A DNA stretch of 64,000 bases. It comes from SIG603 sp964369225. GTDB taxonomy: Bacteria; Bacillota; Clostridia; Oscillospirales; Acutalibacteraceae. This document shows positions 50,717 through 59,331 of this stretch, piece after piece (position 1 is the first letter of the stretch; every line of letters begins with the position of its first letter). Made by a program: the position numbers and the translations under genes. The notes below the pieces were generated by a model. The model had not been told where the DNA came from, searched no databases, and saw only the letters and a program-made list of their open reading frames with translations. The stretch is taken from positions 1 through 64,000 of the forward strand of contig CAYJER010000003.1 of the NCBI GenBank assembly GCA_964369225.1. Direction: 5' to 3'.

Positions 50717-53152
50717 CTACATAATACTATACGGATTAGGATCCGCATAGATTGTTACGTCTTTATATTCCCTATTTTTTTGAAATGTTATAAGCACAGC
50801 AGAGATTAAATCCCTGAATTTAACTGTATTTCTGCATTTCAATATCATTTTATATCTAATCTTTGAATTAACTTTTAATACCGATGCCGGTGTTGGTCTT
50901 AGCAACCTCACGGGTATTTTTTCTTCTGATTTTTTTATTCTTTCAGACAAAATCTGCGAGAAATGTTCTAACGCTTTTTTAACTAAAGCTTCATCTTCTC
51001 CAACTGCAACAATTAACAATATGTCAACAAACGGAGGATAAAGCATAGCCTTTCTGTAGTCAAGCTCCATCTCGTAAAACAGGCTGTAGTCTTGAGATGC
51101 CGCAAGTCTTAGATACACATTTTCAGGCATATGCGTTTGAATAATTGCCTGCCCTTTATATTTACCTCTGCCTGAACGCCCAATAACTTGAGTTATAAGG
51201 TCAAAGGTTCGCTCATTGCTTCTAAAATCATCACTAAATAAACTTTGATCTGCCGACATAATTCCAACTAAGGTTACATTCTCAAAGTTAAGACCCTTAG
51301 CCACCATTTGAGTTCCAATCATTATGTCGTATTCACCGCTTGCAAAGGCATCTAGTTTTTTCTCTAGTGAGTATTTAGCAGAAGTACTGTCTGCATCAAC
51401 TCTTAAAACTCTAGCACCAGGTACTGCATTCATCAAGGCATCTTCTGCCCTTTGTGTGCCATATCCCGAGAAGTCCATCTCTTTACTTCCACATTCAGGG
51501 CATATAGTCGCTAAAGGCGAAGAGTATGAACAATAGTGGCACATTAGCCTGTTGTTTGCACTGTGCAGAGTAAGCGAAATGCTACAATTCGGGCAATTAA
51601 TCACAGTTTTACAAGCCTTACACCTTGCAAAAGTGTGGTAGCCTCTTCTATTTAATAATACTATCGACTGTTTGCCGTCTCTGTATACATCATTCAAGCC
51701 TTTTCTAAGTGCAAAACTTAGGTCACTGGTGTTTCCGAAAACTTCCTCTTGGTTCATATCGACTACTCTTACACTAGGCAAAAGTGCATCACCGTATCTA
51801 ATTTCCAATCTATTTAGTCCGAAAATTCCATTTTCAGCCATATGAAAACTTTCAATAGAAGGTGTAGCAGATGTAAGCAAACAAAACGCCTTGTTAAAAG
51901 AACACCTAAACCTAGCAATTTCCTTTGCATTGTATCTAGGAGTAATTTCTGATTTATACGTATGCTCTTGCTCTTCGTCTATTACAACTAAACCTAATTT
52001 TTTAAACGGAGCGAAAATTGCAGACCTTGTACCAATTACTATTTTAGTCTCGCCCTTTTCTACACGCTTCCATTCATCAAGTCTTTCACCTAATGATAAT
52101 CTGCTGTGGAACACACCAACCATACCTGGGAACTTATTTTTAAAAAGTTCTATGCTTTGTGGTGTAAGGGAAATCTCTGGCAACAACAAAATTACATCTT
52201 GCCCCTTGCCAATTACATAGTCGATAAGTTTTAGGTAAACCGAAGTTTTACCACTTCCTGTAATTCCATAAAGCAAAGACACAGGTTTTTCACCTAGTTC
52301 TAAGTCATCTACAATATTATCAAGTGCCTTGCTTTGGCATATGCTAAGCTGAACCGATTTTGGTTTCTCATCTAAAATAGTCTCAAGGCTCTTAGGCTTT
52401 CTGTAGACTTCTTGTTCAAAGATTTTCGCAACGCCTTTATCTATTAACGCCTTTATAATAGCCATAGAACAACCCGTAAAATACATTAGGTCTTTAACCG
52501 TGGTTTCTCCAATGTCATTCAAAACAGATAAAACCTCTTCTTGTCTTTGAGTAAGTTTAACCCCTGTATTTAAGATTGGAGATATCATCTTTTGGCTTGC
52601 GTCGCCCATCTTCCTTTGTGCCTTGTCTGTACAGTCTATAAGTGCCTTAGCCACTAGATTAGTAAGAGATATTTCATCTTCTTTCAAACCTAGAGATTTT
52701 GCTATCTGTGCTAAACTTAAAGGATTACTAGAATTTTTAAGCAAAGTTAAAACATCTAGCTCTGTTCGGTTTGCTTCTATTTGATTTTCAGGAAACTTCA
52801 CAAAATTATATACAGGCTCTATTTTATAGCTTATTCCAGCCGGCAACATTAATCTTATGCAGTCAAACATTGTACAAAAGTATCTTGACTTCATCCAATG
52901 CACCAATGCAATCATCTCTTTTGTTAACACAGGTTTTGCATCTAAAACAGATACCATTTCTTTAAATTTGCCCTCAAGTTCATCTTTTACAATCTCTAAA
53001 ACTAAGGCTACATTGCTTTTATTGGCAGTTCCAAATGGAACCATAACCCTTATACCAAGTTTCACCTTTTTTTCAAGTTCTACTGGAACTTTATAAGCAA
53101 AGGGTTTATCAAAGCTATACTTCGCATTTTCTACAGCTACTTTTACAAACAT
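50717..53152 (-). CDS. priA: Primosomal replication restart helicase PriA
   Basis: PriA reloads the replisome at stalled forks. The 811-residue protein has an N-terminal DNA-binding domain (YKVPVELEKKVKLGIRVMVPFG), Walker A LLYGITGSGKTSVYLK, and a Walker B of DEEQ type in VVIDEEQEHTYKSE. Eight zinc-binding cysteines lie in two clusters (CKACKTVINCPNC and CHYC...CPECGS), followed by helicase motifs V and VI (VTLVGIMSADQSL, QVIGRSGRG). It begins 1 nt after the rpoZ stop. The coaBC gene that often sits between rpoZ and priA is absent. Confidence 0.97.
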   Translation of the reverse strand: MFVKVAVENAKYSFDKPFAYKVPVELEKKVKLGIRVMVPFGTANKSNVALVLEIVKDELEGKFKEMVSVLDAKPVLTKEMIALVHWMKSRYFCTMFDCIRLMLPAGISYKIEPVYNFVKFPENQIEANRTELDVLTLLKNSSNPLSLAQIAKSLGLKEDEISLTNLVAKALIDCTDKAQRKMGDASQKMISPILNTGVKLTQRQEEVLSVLNDIGETTVKDLMYFTGCSMAIIKALIDKGVAKIFEQEVYRKPKSLETILDEKPKSVQLSICQSKALDNIVDDLELGEKPVSLLYGITGSGKTSVYLKLIDYVIGKGQDVILLLPEISLTPQSIELFKNKFPGMVGVFHSRLSLGERLDEWKRVEKGETKIVIGTRSAIFAPFKKLGLVVIDEEQEHTYKSEITPRYNAKEIARFRCSFNKAFCLLTSATPSIESFHMAENGIFGLNRLEIRYGDALLPSVRVVDMNQEEVFGNTSDLSFALRKGLNDVYRDGKQSIVLLNRRGYHTFARCKACKTVINCPNCSISLTLHSANNRLMCHYCSYSSPLATICPECGSKEMDFSGYGTQRAEDALMNAVPGARVLRVDADSTSAKYSLEKKLDAFASGEYDIMIGTQMVAKGLNFENVTLVGIMSADQSLFSDDFRSNERTFDLITQVIGRSGRGKYKGQAIIQTHMPENVYLRLAASQDYSLFYEMELDYRKAMLYPPFVDILLIVAVGEDEALVKKALEHFSQILSERIKKSEEKIPVRLLRPTPASVLKVNSKIRYKMILKCRNTVKFRDLISAVLITFQKNREYKDVTIYADPNPYSIM

Positions 53153-53153
53153 A

Positions 53154-53360
53154 TTATTCTGCGTATGGATCTGGCTCGTTTATGATATATTTACCTGCTA
53201 CGAAATCTTTAACCGCTAGGTCAACTGCCTTTTCGATTAATATTTCACTTTTTCTCTCACATTCGTCTGTGATGTCTCTAGCTCTTTTAGCTACAGCTAT
53301 AACCAATGAGTAATGGCTTTGGTGTGGGGTTGTAATTCTATTTTCTGATGGTTTTAACAT
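53154..53360 (-). CDS. rpoZ: RNA polymerase omega subunit
   Basis: A 68-residue protein with the omega motifs RITTPHQSHYSLVIAVAKRARDI and KAVDLAVKDFVAGKY. Omega helps assemble the beta' subunit. It lies between gmk and priA, the canonical place, with 14 nt after the gmk stop. Confidence 0.95.
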   Translation of the reverse strand: MLKPSENRITTPHQSHYSLVIAVAKRARDITDECERKSEILIEKAVDLAVKDFVAGKYIINEPDPYAE

Positions 53361-53374
53361 GTATATTTCCTCAC

Positions 53375-53947
53375 TTATCTTGTTGTTTTTAATTTTTCTG
53401 CTACTATAATTGCTTTAATATCTGAAACAGCCTTTTCAACTGTGTCATTAATTACTAAATAATCGTACTCTTTAATCTCTTCAAGCTCTTTTTTTGCGGT
53501 TACAAGGCGTTTAGCAATTGTAGCCTCGTCTTCTGTGCCTCTGTTTCTAAGTCTATGCTCTAAAACTTCAAGAGATGGCGGAGCTATAAAAATGCTTACG
53601 CAGTCAGGTTTTAACCTTTTAATTTGTGCGCCACCTTGAACCTCAATTTCAAGAACAACACTAATTCCATCTTCTATCGCCTTTTCTACTGGAGCTTTAG
53701 GAGTTCCATAATAATTATCGCAGTATGAAGCGTATTCAAGCATTTCATTATTCTCAATTAAATTCTCAAATTCTTCTTTACTTATAAAATGATAATGCAC
53801 ACCATTTTCTTCGCCTGGTCTTGCATTTCTTGTGGTTGCAGACACAGAGTACTGCATGTTTTCTTCTGTCTTAAAAAGTTCTTTTAAGATTGTACCCTTT
53901 CCACCACCTGATGGCGATGAAACAACTATTAATAAACCTTTACTCAC
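53375..53947 (-). CDS. gmk: Guanylate kinase
   Basis: Converts GMP to GDP. The 190-residue protein has the P-loop SSPSGGGKGTIL, the GMP-binding region SATTRNARPGEENGVHYHF, and EIEVQGGAQIKRL. The first P-loop position is Ser, where most members have Gly (GPSGxGKGT). It overlaps remA by 8 nt and precedes rpoZ. Confidence 0.96.
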   Translation of the reverse strand: MSKGLLIVVSSPSGGGKGTILKELFKTEENMQYSVSATTRNARPGEENGVHYHFISKEEFENLIENNEMLEYASYCDNYYGTPKAPVEKAIEDGISVVLEIEVQGGAQIKRLKPDCVSIFIAPPSLEVLEHRLRNRGTEDEATIAKRLVTAKKELEEIKEYDYLVINDTVEKAVSDIKAIIVAEKLKTTR

Positions 53948-54218
53948 TTAAATCACCCTTCCTTGTATTTTCTATTTCTTCATTTTCGCCAGAAAGTCTA
54001 GCAGAGATAACTTCAGGACTTAAAGACGAAATTATTACAAGATCGCTTTCTGTAATTATTACAGCCTTTGTCTTTCTGCCTTGTGTTGCATCAATTAGCT
54101 GTGAATTTTCTTTAGCCACTTGTACAATTCTTTTTATTGGTGCTGACTCTGGACTTACAACAGCTAAAATTTTATCAGCCGACACCATATTTCCAAAACC
54201 TATATTAACAAGTTTCAT
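53940..54218 (-). CDS. remA: RemA-like extracellular matrix regulator (DUF370)
   Basis: RemA is a small DNA-binding activator of biofilm matrix genes in B. subtilis; in other Firmicutes its targets are less clear. The 92-residue protein begins MKLVNIGFGNMVSADKILAVVSPESAPIKR, the family signature. ATG 54218 is used. Five more codons upstream (MTKLF) are in frame but lie in the dispersed element whose dyad ends 3 nt before this ATG. It overlaps gmk, as is standard. Confidence 0.93.
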   Translation of the reverse strand: MKLVNIGFGNMVSADKILAVVSPESAPIKRIVQVAKENSQLIDATQGRKTKAVIITESDLVIISSLSPEVISARLSGENEEIENTRKGDLSE

Positions 54219-54275
54219 AAATAACTTTGTCATTTTTATAGCTTATACAGCAGTAAAAATTTAGGGTTTTCCCAT
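54219..54275 (-). repeat. Start-codon-abutting element, copy E, gene-proximal half
   Basis: A dyad variant TAACTTTGTCA (54222-54232) ends 3 nt from the remA ATG. Then come TTTTTATAGC...GCAGTAAAAA and TTAGGGTTTTCCCAT. The copy is broken at 54275 by repeat R7 and resumes at 54493. Confidence 0.75.
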
Positions 54276-54492
54276 AGCCTTAGAACTTAATTAAACTAAA
54301 TTATTGATTGTAGGGGCGACCTGTGGTCGTCATAAAACTAGCAATTATTGCTAAACCCTCGGACGACCACAGGTCGCCCCTACTAAAAATTGTGCGTTTT
54401 AACGAATTAATGTTAAATCAAAAAATCCGCAAGGATTTTCACATAAACTTTTCACTATTCATTTTTCACTTTTCACTAAGGCTTAAGGCTTC
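54276..54492. mobile_element. MITE-like repeat R7 inserted into copy E
   Basis: The insert is 217 bp, between two TTCCCAT copies (54269-54275 and 54493-54499), a likely 7-bp target duplication. Ends are AGCCTTAG (left) and CTAAGGCT (right, 54477-54484, with 8 further bases). Inside are perfect 22-bp arms GTAGGGGCGACCTGTGGTCG... (54310-54331 and 54362-54383) and the GCAA-tetraloop tail (54416-54480). There is no coding capacity, so it would need a transposase supplied in trans. Confidence 0.7.
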
Positions 54493-54536
54493 TTCCCATT
54501 GACTATCCTTTCTGTTAAATCTTTTAAATTAGCATC
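54493..54536 (-). repeat. Start-codon-abutting element, copy E, distal half
   Basis: TTCCCATTGACTATCCTTTC corresponds to TTCCCCGTGACTGTCCTTTC of the intact copy D. This is the half separated from remA by the R7 insertion. Confidence 0.75.
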
Positions 54537-55415
54537 TTACTCAATATTTTGAATTTGTTCTCTAATTTTTTCAACTTCTGACTTCATATCAACTACTATA
54601 TAAGCAATGTCAGAATTATTCGCTTTAGAACCTATAGTGTTAGCCTCTCTGTTCATCTCTTGAACTAAGAAATCCATTTTTCTACCAATGGCATTTTTAG
54701 CAGTAGCAAAACTTTTAAGCTGATTAACATGACTTCTAAGTCTTACTGTTTCTTCATCTACTGCAACTTTGTCGGCAAAAATAGCTGCCTCTAACAAAAC
54801 TCTTTGTTCATCTATATTTCTATCTTGAAGAACTTCTTTAAGTCTATTCTCTAGTCTTAGTCTATATTCACTAACAGTTTCAGGTGAACGCTTTTCAACC
54901 TCTGTTACAAGTGAGATTATGTGGTCTGATCTTTGCATTATGTCTTGGAAAAGCTTTTCTCCCTCAACTTCTCTCATTTTTAGGAATGAGTCTACTGCCT
55001 TTTGAAGTACTGGTAACACACTCTCATACACAGTCTCTTCATCCTCTGGTTTTTTGTGTAATGAGAATAGCTCTGAATTTCTAGCCAACATTTCAAGATT
55101 TATTTCATCTTTAATGTCATATCTTTCTCTAATTGAGTTATAGGCATCAATATATGCCTTTGCTACAGAATGATTTACTGTAACCTCGACGTCGTTTTCC
55201 TCTAAGTTTTCTATGTGGACATACATATCAACCTTGCCTCTTGAAACTCTAGTTTGCAAGTAAGCCTTTAGTTTGTCTTCAAGAAAATTATATCCTCTTG
55301 AAATACGCAATGAGTATTCAAAAAATTTATGATTAACAGACTTAAGTTCTACAATAATACGTCTTCCGTTTACTGTATCCTCACTTCTGCCAAAGCCTGT
55401 CATGCTCTTTAACAC
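54537..55415 (-). CDS. YicC-family protein (endoribonuclease-like)
   Basis: The 293-residue protein has the YicC N-terminus (MLKSMTGFGRSEDTVNGRRIIVELKSVNHKFFEYSLRI) and the C-terminal DUF1732 region (RKMDFLVQEMNREANTIGSKANNSDIAYIVVDMKSEVEKIREQIQN). E. coli YicC has been reported to act on RNA; the role here is inferred. The start is GTG 55415, matching the usual M-(I/L)-K-S-M-T-G-F-G. ATG 55403 is the alternative, and the longer upstream frame overlaps the promoter. It heads the remA-gmk-rpoZ run, with an insertion of repeats between it and remA. Confidence 0.93.
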   Translation of the reverse strand: MLKSMTGFGRSEDTVNGRRIIVELKSVNHKFFEYSLRISRGYNFLEDKLKAYLQTRVSRGKVDMYVHIENLEENDVEVTVNHSVAKAYIDAYNSIRERYDIKDEINLEMLARNSELFSLHKKPEDEETVYESVLPVLQKAVDSFLKMREVEGEKLFQDIMQRSDHIISLVTEVEKRSPETVSEYRLRLENRLKEVLQDRNIDEQRVLLEAAIFADKVAVDEETVRLRSHVNQLKSFATAKNAIGRKMDFLVQEMNREANTIGSKANNSDIAYIVVDMKSEVEKIREQIQNIE

Positions 55416-55448
55416 GGTATTCAACTCTTTTCTTAATATATTCAATAT

Positions 55449-55478
55449 ATTGTACCATATGTAAATTATAAAAAGCAA
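55449..55478 (-). promoter_or_regulatory. Probable promoter of the yicC-remA-gmk run
   Basis: On the minus strand TTGCTT (55478-55473), 18 nt, TACAAT (55454-55449). The -35 overlaps the end of the upstream terminator hairpin. Confidence 0.5.
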
Positions 55479-55513
55479 TAAAAAATTACAATATTGTAAC
55501 TTTTATTGCTTTT
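55471..55513. terminator. Terminator hairpin after hcp
   Basis: AAAAGCAATAAAA (55471-55483) pairs with TTTTATTGCTTTT (55501-55513). An inner dyad TTACAATATTGTAA lies in the loop. T-rich ends are present on both strands. Confidence 0.75.
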
Positions 55514-55568
55514 ATAATTTTAATTATATTCTTAAATAGCTAGATTTTATAAAATTATTTACATTGCA

Positions 55569-57161
55569 TTAGCCTAAAATCTTTTTTAAATCACTTTCTG
55601 GCGTACTAATAGGTGAGATATTATAATTTTCTACTAAAATTTTCAAAACATTTTGCGACACAAACGCTGGAAGTGTTGGCCCTAAATAAATATTTTTTAT
55701 ACCTAAATGCAATAATGTCAACAAAATTGCCACAGCTTTTTGTTCATACCACGATAAAACCATTGATAACGGCAACTCGTTTACAGAGCATCCGAAAACC
55801 TCTGAAAGTGCTACAGCTACTTTAATAGCAGAATATGCGTCATTACATTGTCCCATATCCATAATTCGTGGCAAGCCGCCTATTTCTCCTAAATCTAAAT
55901 CGTTAAATCTATATTTACCACAAGCGAGCGTTAAAATTATACTATCTTTTGGCGATTGTTTTACAAATTCGGTGTAGTAATTTCGACCAGCTGCAGCTCC
56001 GTCACAACCTCCAACTAAGAAAAAGTGTTTTATTTCTCCACTCTTAACTAAATCTACAACCTTATCAGCAACCGATAAAACTGTACCGTGTGAAAAACCA
56101 GTAATTACAGTTTTGCCTCCATTTATTCCAGTCAGCTCTTCATCTTTGTCATAACCTTTACATTCAAGTGCCTTATTTATTATTGGTGTAAAATCTTTGT
56201 CGTCACCGATATGCACAAGTTCAGGATACGACACAACCGAAGTAGTAAAAACTCTATCTTTATAGCTTTCACGCACAGGCATTAGGCAGTTTGTTGTAAA
56301 TAAAATTGGTGCTGGGATGTTGTGAAATTCACTTTGCTGACTTTGCCAAGCAGTTCCAAAGTTTCCTTTTAAATGTGGATACTCTTTTAACTTTGGGTAC
56401 GCATGTGCAGGCAACATTTCACTATGCGTGTAAATGTTTATCCCCTTATTTTTTGTTTGTTCAAGCAGTAGTTTTAAATCTAGTAAGTCATGTCCACTTA
56501 CAACAATAAATGGTCCTTTTTCTATTGTTAACGATACAGTTGTTGGAGCTGGCATTCCATAACTTTCTGTGTTAGCTTTATCCAAAAGTTCCATACATTT
56601 TAGGTTAAACTCCCCTACTTCAAGAACAATTGGTAAGAGCTGATCTGTAGTGCTATCACCGCCTATGAAAAACAAGGCTTTGTATAAAAATTTGTTTATT
56701 TCATCATCCTGATAGCCTAAAACCATTGCGTGGTGTGCGTAAGCTGCCAAACCTCTAATTCCAAATAAAATCAGCGACTTAAGCGAACGAACATCTTCAT
56801 CTGCTCCCCAAATTTTTGACATGTCAAAAGTTTTATCACTACCACAAGACGATTCACAATTAACACATTCAGAAATAATTTTCTCTTTTTCACTGTTTAT
56901 GGTTTCAATCATTTGAGTAAGAGTTTCGTTGTTGAAGTTTACATTAGTCACGGTAGTAAATAGTCCATCTATAACTATTTTCGCTGTGTTTTTAGTAGGA
57001 GAAGTATTCCCCCTTAAAGCGCACGCCAGATTAATTAATGCACCAGTTAACTCATCTTGTAAATTTGCATTATCAAATTTTTTACCGCATACACCCGACT
57101 TTCCTTCACAAGCTACATTGTGTGCCGTTTGTTGACATTGAAAACAAAACATTTCTTTCAT
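55569..57161 (-). CDS. hcp: Hydroxylamine reductase / hybrid cluster protein
   Basis: Hcp holds a 4Fe-4S (or 2Fe-2S) cluster and a hybrid Fe-S-O cluster; it reduces hydroxylamine in vitro and acts as an NO reductase in nitrosative stress. The 530-residue protein begins MKEMFCFQCQQTAHNVACEG, the N-terminal cluster motif. Hybrid-cluster ligands are visible around GHDLLDL, FTTNCLMPV, GGCDGAAAGRNYYTEF and LACGKYRFND. It stands alone between two terminators. No hcr reductase or NO-sensing regulator is seen next to it. The ribosome site is TTGGAGG. Confidence 0.95.
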   Translation of the reverse strand: MKEMFCFQCQQTAHNVACEGKSGVCGKKFDNANLQDELTGALINLACALRGNTSPTKNTAKIVIDGLFTTVTNVNFNNETLTQMIETINSEKEKIISECVNCESSCGSDKTFDMSKIWGADEDVRSLKSLILFGIRGLAAYAHHAMVLGYQDDEINKFLYKALFFIGGDSTTDQLLPIVLEVGEFNLKCMELLDKANTESYGMPAPTTVSLTIEKGPFIVVSGHDLLDLKLLLEQTKNKGINIYTHSEMLPAHAYPKLKEYPHLKGNFGTAWQSQQSEFHNIPAPILFTTNCLMPVRESYKDRVFTTSVVSYPELVHIGDDKDFTPIINKALECKGYDKDEELTGINGGKTVITGFSHGTVLSVADKVVDLVKSGEIKHFFLVGGCDGAAAGRNYYTEFVKQSPKDSIILTLACGKYRFNDLDLGEIGGLPRIMDMGQCNDAYSAIKVAVALSEVFGCSVNELPLSMVLSWYEQKAVAILLTLLHLGIKNIYLGPTLPAFVSQNVLKILVENYNISPISTPESDLKKILG

Positions 57162-57239
57162 TATATAACCTCCAATTTTTTTATTATTATGTGCTAATTT
57201 TATAAAATTAAACTATTTGTATAGAAGTAGCTAGAAAAG

Positions 57240-57410
57240 TAATGTCGGGGGCGGAGAACCCACACGTGACTCTTAGGAAAATTTAGCCATGTAGGGGCGG
57301 ATATTATGTTGCATTAATTTATACATTTTGACAAAATAGTGTTTTTATATTTAGGTTTTTCAACAGTCTGAGGGGCGGTCACAATCGACCGCCCCCTACT
57401 ATGATTTATG
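57240..57410. repeat. Decayed composite repeat R8
   Basis: A single half-arm, CCATGTAGGGGCGGATATTATG (57287-57308), with its usual CTTAG...TTTAG left flank. A separate small hairpin AGGGGCGGTC / GACCGCCCCCT (57371-57380, 57387-57397) follows. No tail module is present. The 57162-57472 gap contains no gene. Confidence 0.7.
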
Positions 57411-57459
57411 CATTATGACAATCACGTCACAGATTTATTTCATTTATAAAATATTAATA

Positions 57460-57486
57460 AAACAACTGCTATTTAAGAGAATAGCA
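57460..57486 (-). terminator. Terminator overlapping the end of the last antiporter gene
   Basis: TGCTATT and AATAGCA (minus strand, 57486-57480 and 57473-57467) form a 7-bp stem with the stop codon in and beside the loop. GTTGTTTTATT follows. Confidence 0.55.
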
Positions 57487-59323
57487 TATATAAGAGCACA
57501 ACTATTAAGCCAACACCTGCAAACAACAAACCATATGAAAGGCTTGATGATATCATTCTGCGTCTAATTGCAGACTGTGCCTCGAAGTCTAGCAAAGTAT
57601 CAGCTAATGGTTTTTTAAGTTTTATATGCAGAAAAGCAAGTGAATGATCTATGCTATTTCCAAGCTTGTAGCTGCTAGGAGTTCTGTCTTCTGGGTCTTT
57701 TTCTTTAAGCGCCTTAAACCCAAACATAAACAACATTTCTCCTATAAAATCTGTCATGCGAGCAGTAACAGAAGAATAAATATCTAATAGTTTTATACTG
57801 AATTTATAAAGCCATTCGATTAGGTATTTGTCTAAGAAAACTGATACCCCATAGATTATAAAAGGTATGTCTTTTATTATAATTTGAGTATATATATTTT
57901 CTAAGCTAACTGCATTTGGTATAATTTGTTCTTTCTTCCTCTTTGAAAATAAAGGCTTATACACAAACACATACAGCAGTATTCCAACAGAAATACTATA
58001 TATTGCACCTTTTAAATTAATAAAACTAAAATAATTTATAGAGTCATGTAAAGGTTCTACTATCATAAAACCGCTTGCTATTTCAGCTAATTTATCTGTT
58101 ACAAGGTTAGGCAACACACCGCCTACTACAATAGCCATAGAAACTATCAAAAGCACTGCACTACAAAAAGGAGAAATTTTTAACTTTTGATTGTTTTCAG
58201 GTTTTGCAAATAAGATAAACCCAAGCTTTAAAATATAACAAGTTGTAAGTCCACCAGAGAATATAAACAGATATTCAAACAGGCTATATACATTGTTGTG
58301 AGTTAGATGAATTTGCTCTACAATTCCTTCATGTAATAAAGTTTTGCTTACATATCCACTTAAAAGCGGAATACCCATAAGTCCGCCACCAGCTGTAATA
58401 AATGAAACTGCAAAAACTTTATTTTTTCTTGCCATGCCTTTAATTTTACTAAAATCTGTAGAGCCTACATTCATAAAGGCTATTGCACAAAGAGTAAATA
58501 AAATTAACTTAAACGCTGAATGATTAACCATATGGATGACAATTCCATTTGCAGAAACTGCCTGATGTTCAGTAAGCATTGCCTGTGTAGCTATACCAAA
58601 AATGATAAACCCTATTTGAGACATAGAAGAATATGCAATGGTTTTTTTCATATCACGACTAACAACGGCACAAAGTCCGCCCCATATCATTGTAAGGGTC
58701 GCAAACACCAATAGCACTTGTCCCCATTGTTCGTTCCCTAAAAATAGACTGTTAGAAACTACAATTGCACCGAATACTCCAACCTTAGAAAGCACAGCAG
58801 AGAACACCGCTGTTTGTGGACTAGGACTATCAAAGTATGTTTTAGGCAACCAAATATGCAGTGGATACATACCAGCTTTTGTACAAAAACCGACTAAGGC
58901 AAGCCCAGCTCCTACATAAAGCATTGTGGTATGTTCTACATTTAAAGAGCTAATCTCTGATATAACAAGTGTGCCTAATTCATTATTTAGAATAAACATA
59001 CCCATAAGCATTACCATGCCGCTGATTACTGATACCGCTAAATATAGGTAAGAAGTCTTTAAACTCTCCTTTTTTTCGGTTAGCCAAAAATAAGAAGCAA
59101 AAGACATAATCTCAAAGAAAAAGAATAAGGTAAACAGGCTGTCCGATAAAAAGATACCCACTACAGCTAGAAAAGTAATTGCAATACTCACATAAAATCT
59201 TGCACTTATCTTTTCTCCTTTGAAATATGATTTAGAAAAAACACTAGTAAAAGCAAATACAATAATAGCTATAACAAGTTGAGTTATTCTAAAACCATCT
59301 ATAGTAAAATAAAATAAATTCAT
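57473..59323 (-). CDS. Complex I/Mrp antiporter-like subunit (NuoL/M/N family), long form
   Basis: A 616-residue polytopic protein with the proton-antiporter (Proton_antipo_M) core. The TM5 Glu lies in LFFFFEIMSFASYFWLT. The TM7 Lys and broken helix are in GFCTKAGMYPLHIWLPKTYFDSPSPQTAVFSAVLSKVG, and YSSMSQIGFIIFG is also present. Beyond the core it has a C-terminal extension of about 130 residues ending in a further membrane helix. It is the last of four consecutive antiporter-like genes, starting 8 nt after its neighbour's stop. Whether H+ or Na+ is moved cannot be read from sequence. Confidence 0.88.
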   Translation of the reverse strand: MNLFYFTIDGFRITQLVIAIIVFAFTSVFSKSYFKGEKISARFYVSIAITFLAVVGIFLSDSLFTLFFFFEIMSFASYFWLTEKKESLKTSYLYLAVSVISGMVMLMGMFILNNELGTLVISEISSLNVEHTTMLYVGAGLALVGFCTKAGMYPLHIWLPKTYFDSPSPQTAVFSAVLSKVGVFGAIVVSNSLFLGNEQWGQVLLVFATLTMIWGGLCAVVSRDMKKTIAYSSMSQIGFIIFGIATQAMLTEHQAVSANGIVIHMVNHSAFKLILFTLCAIAFMNVGSTDFSKIKGMARKNKVFAVSFITAGGGLMGIPLLSGYVSKTLLHEGIVEQIHLTHNNVYSLFEYLFIFSGGLTTCYILKLGFILFAKPENNQKLKISPFCSAVLLIVSMAIVVGGVLPNLVTDKLAEIASGFMIVEPLHDSINYFSFINLKGAIYSISVGILLYVFVYKPLFSKRKKEQIIPNAVSLENIYTQIIIKDIPFIIYGVSVFLDKYLIEWLYKFSIKLLDIYSSVTARMTDFIGEMLFMFGFKALKEKDPEDRTPSSYKLGNSIDHSLAFLHIKLKKPLADTLLDFEAQSAIRRRMISSSLSYGLLFAGVGLIVVLLYMLFS

Positions 59324-59331
59324 GTTGCCTC

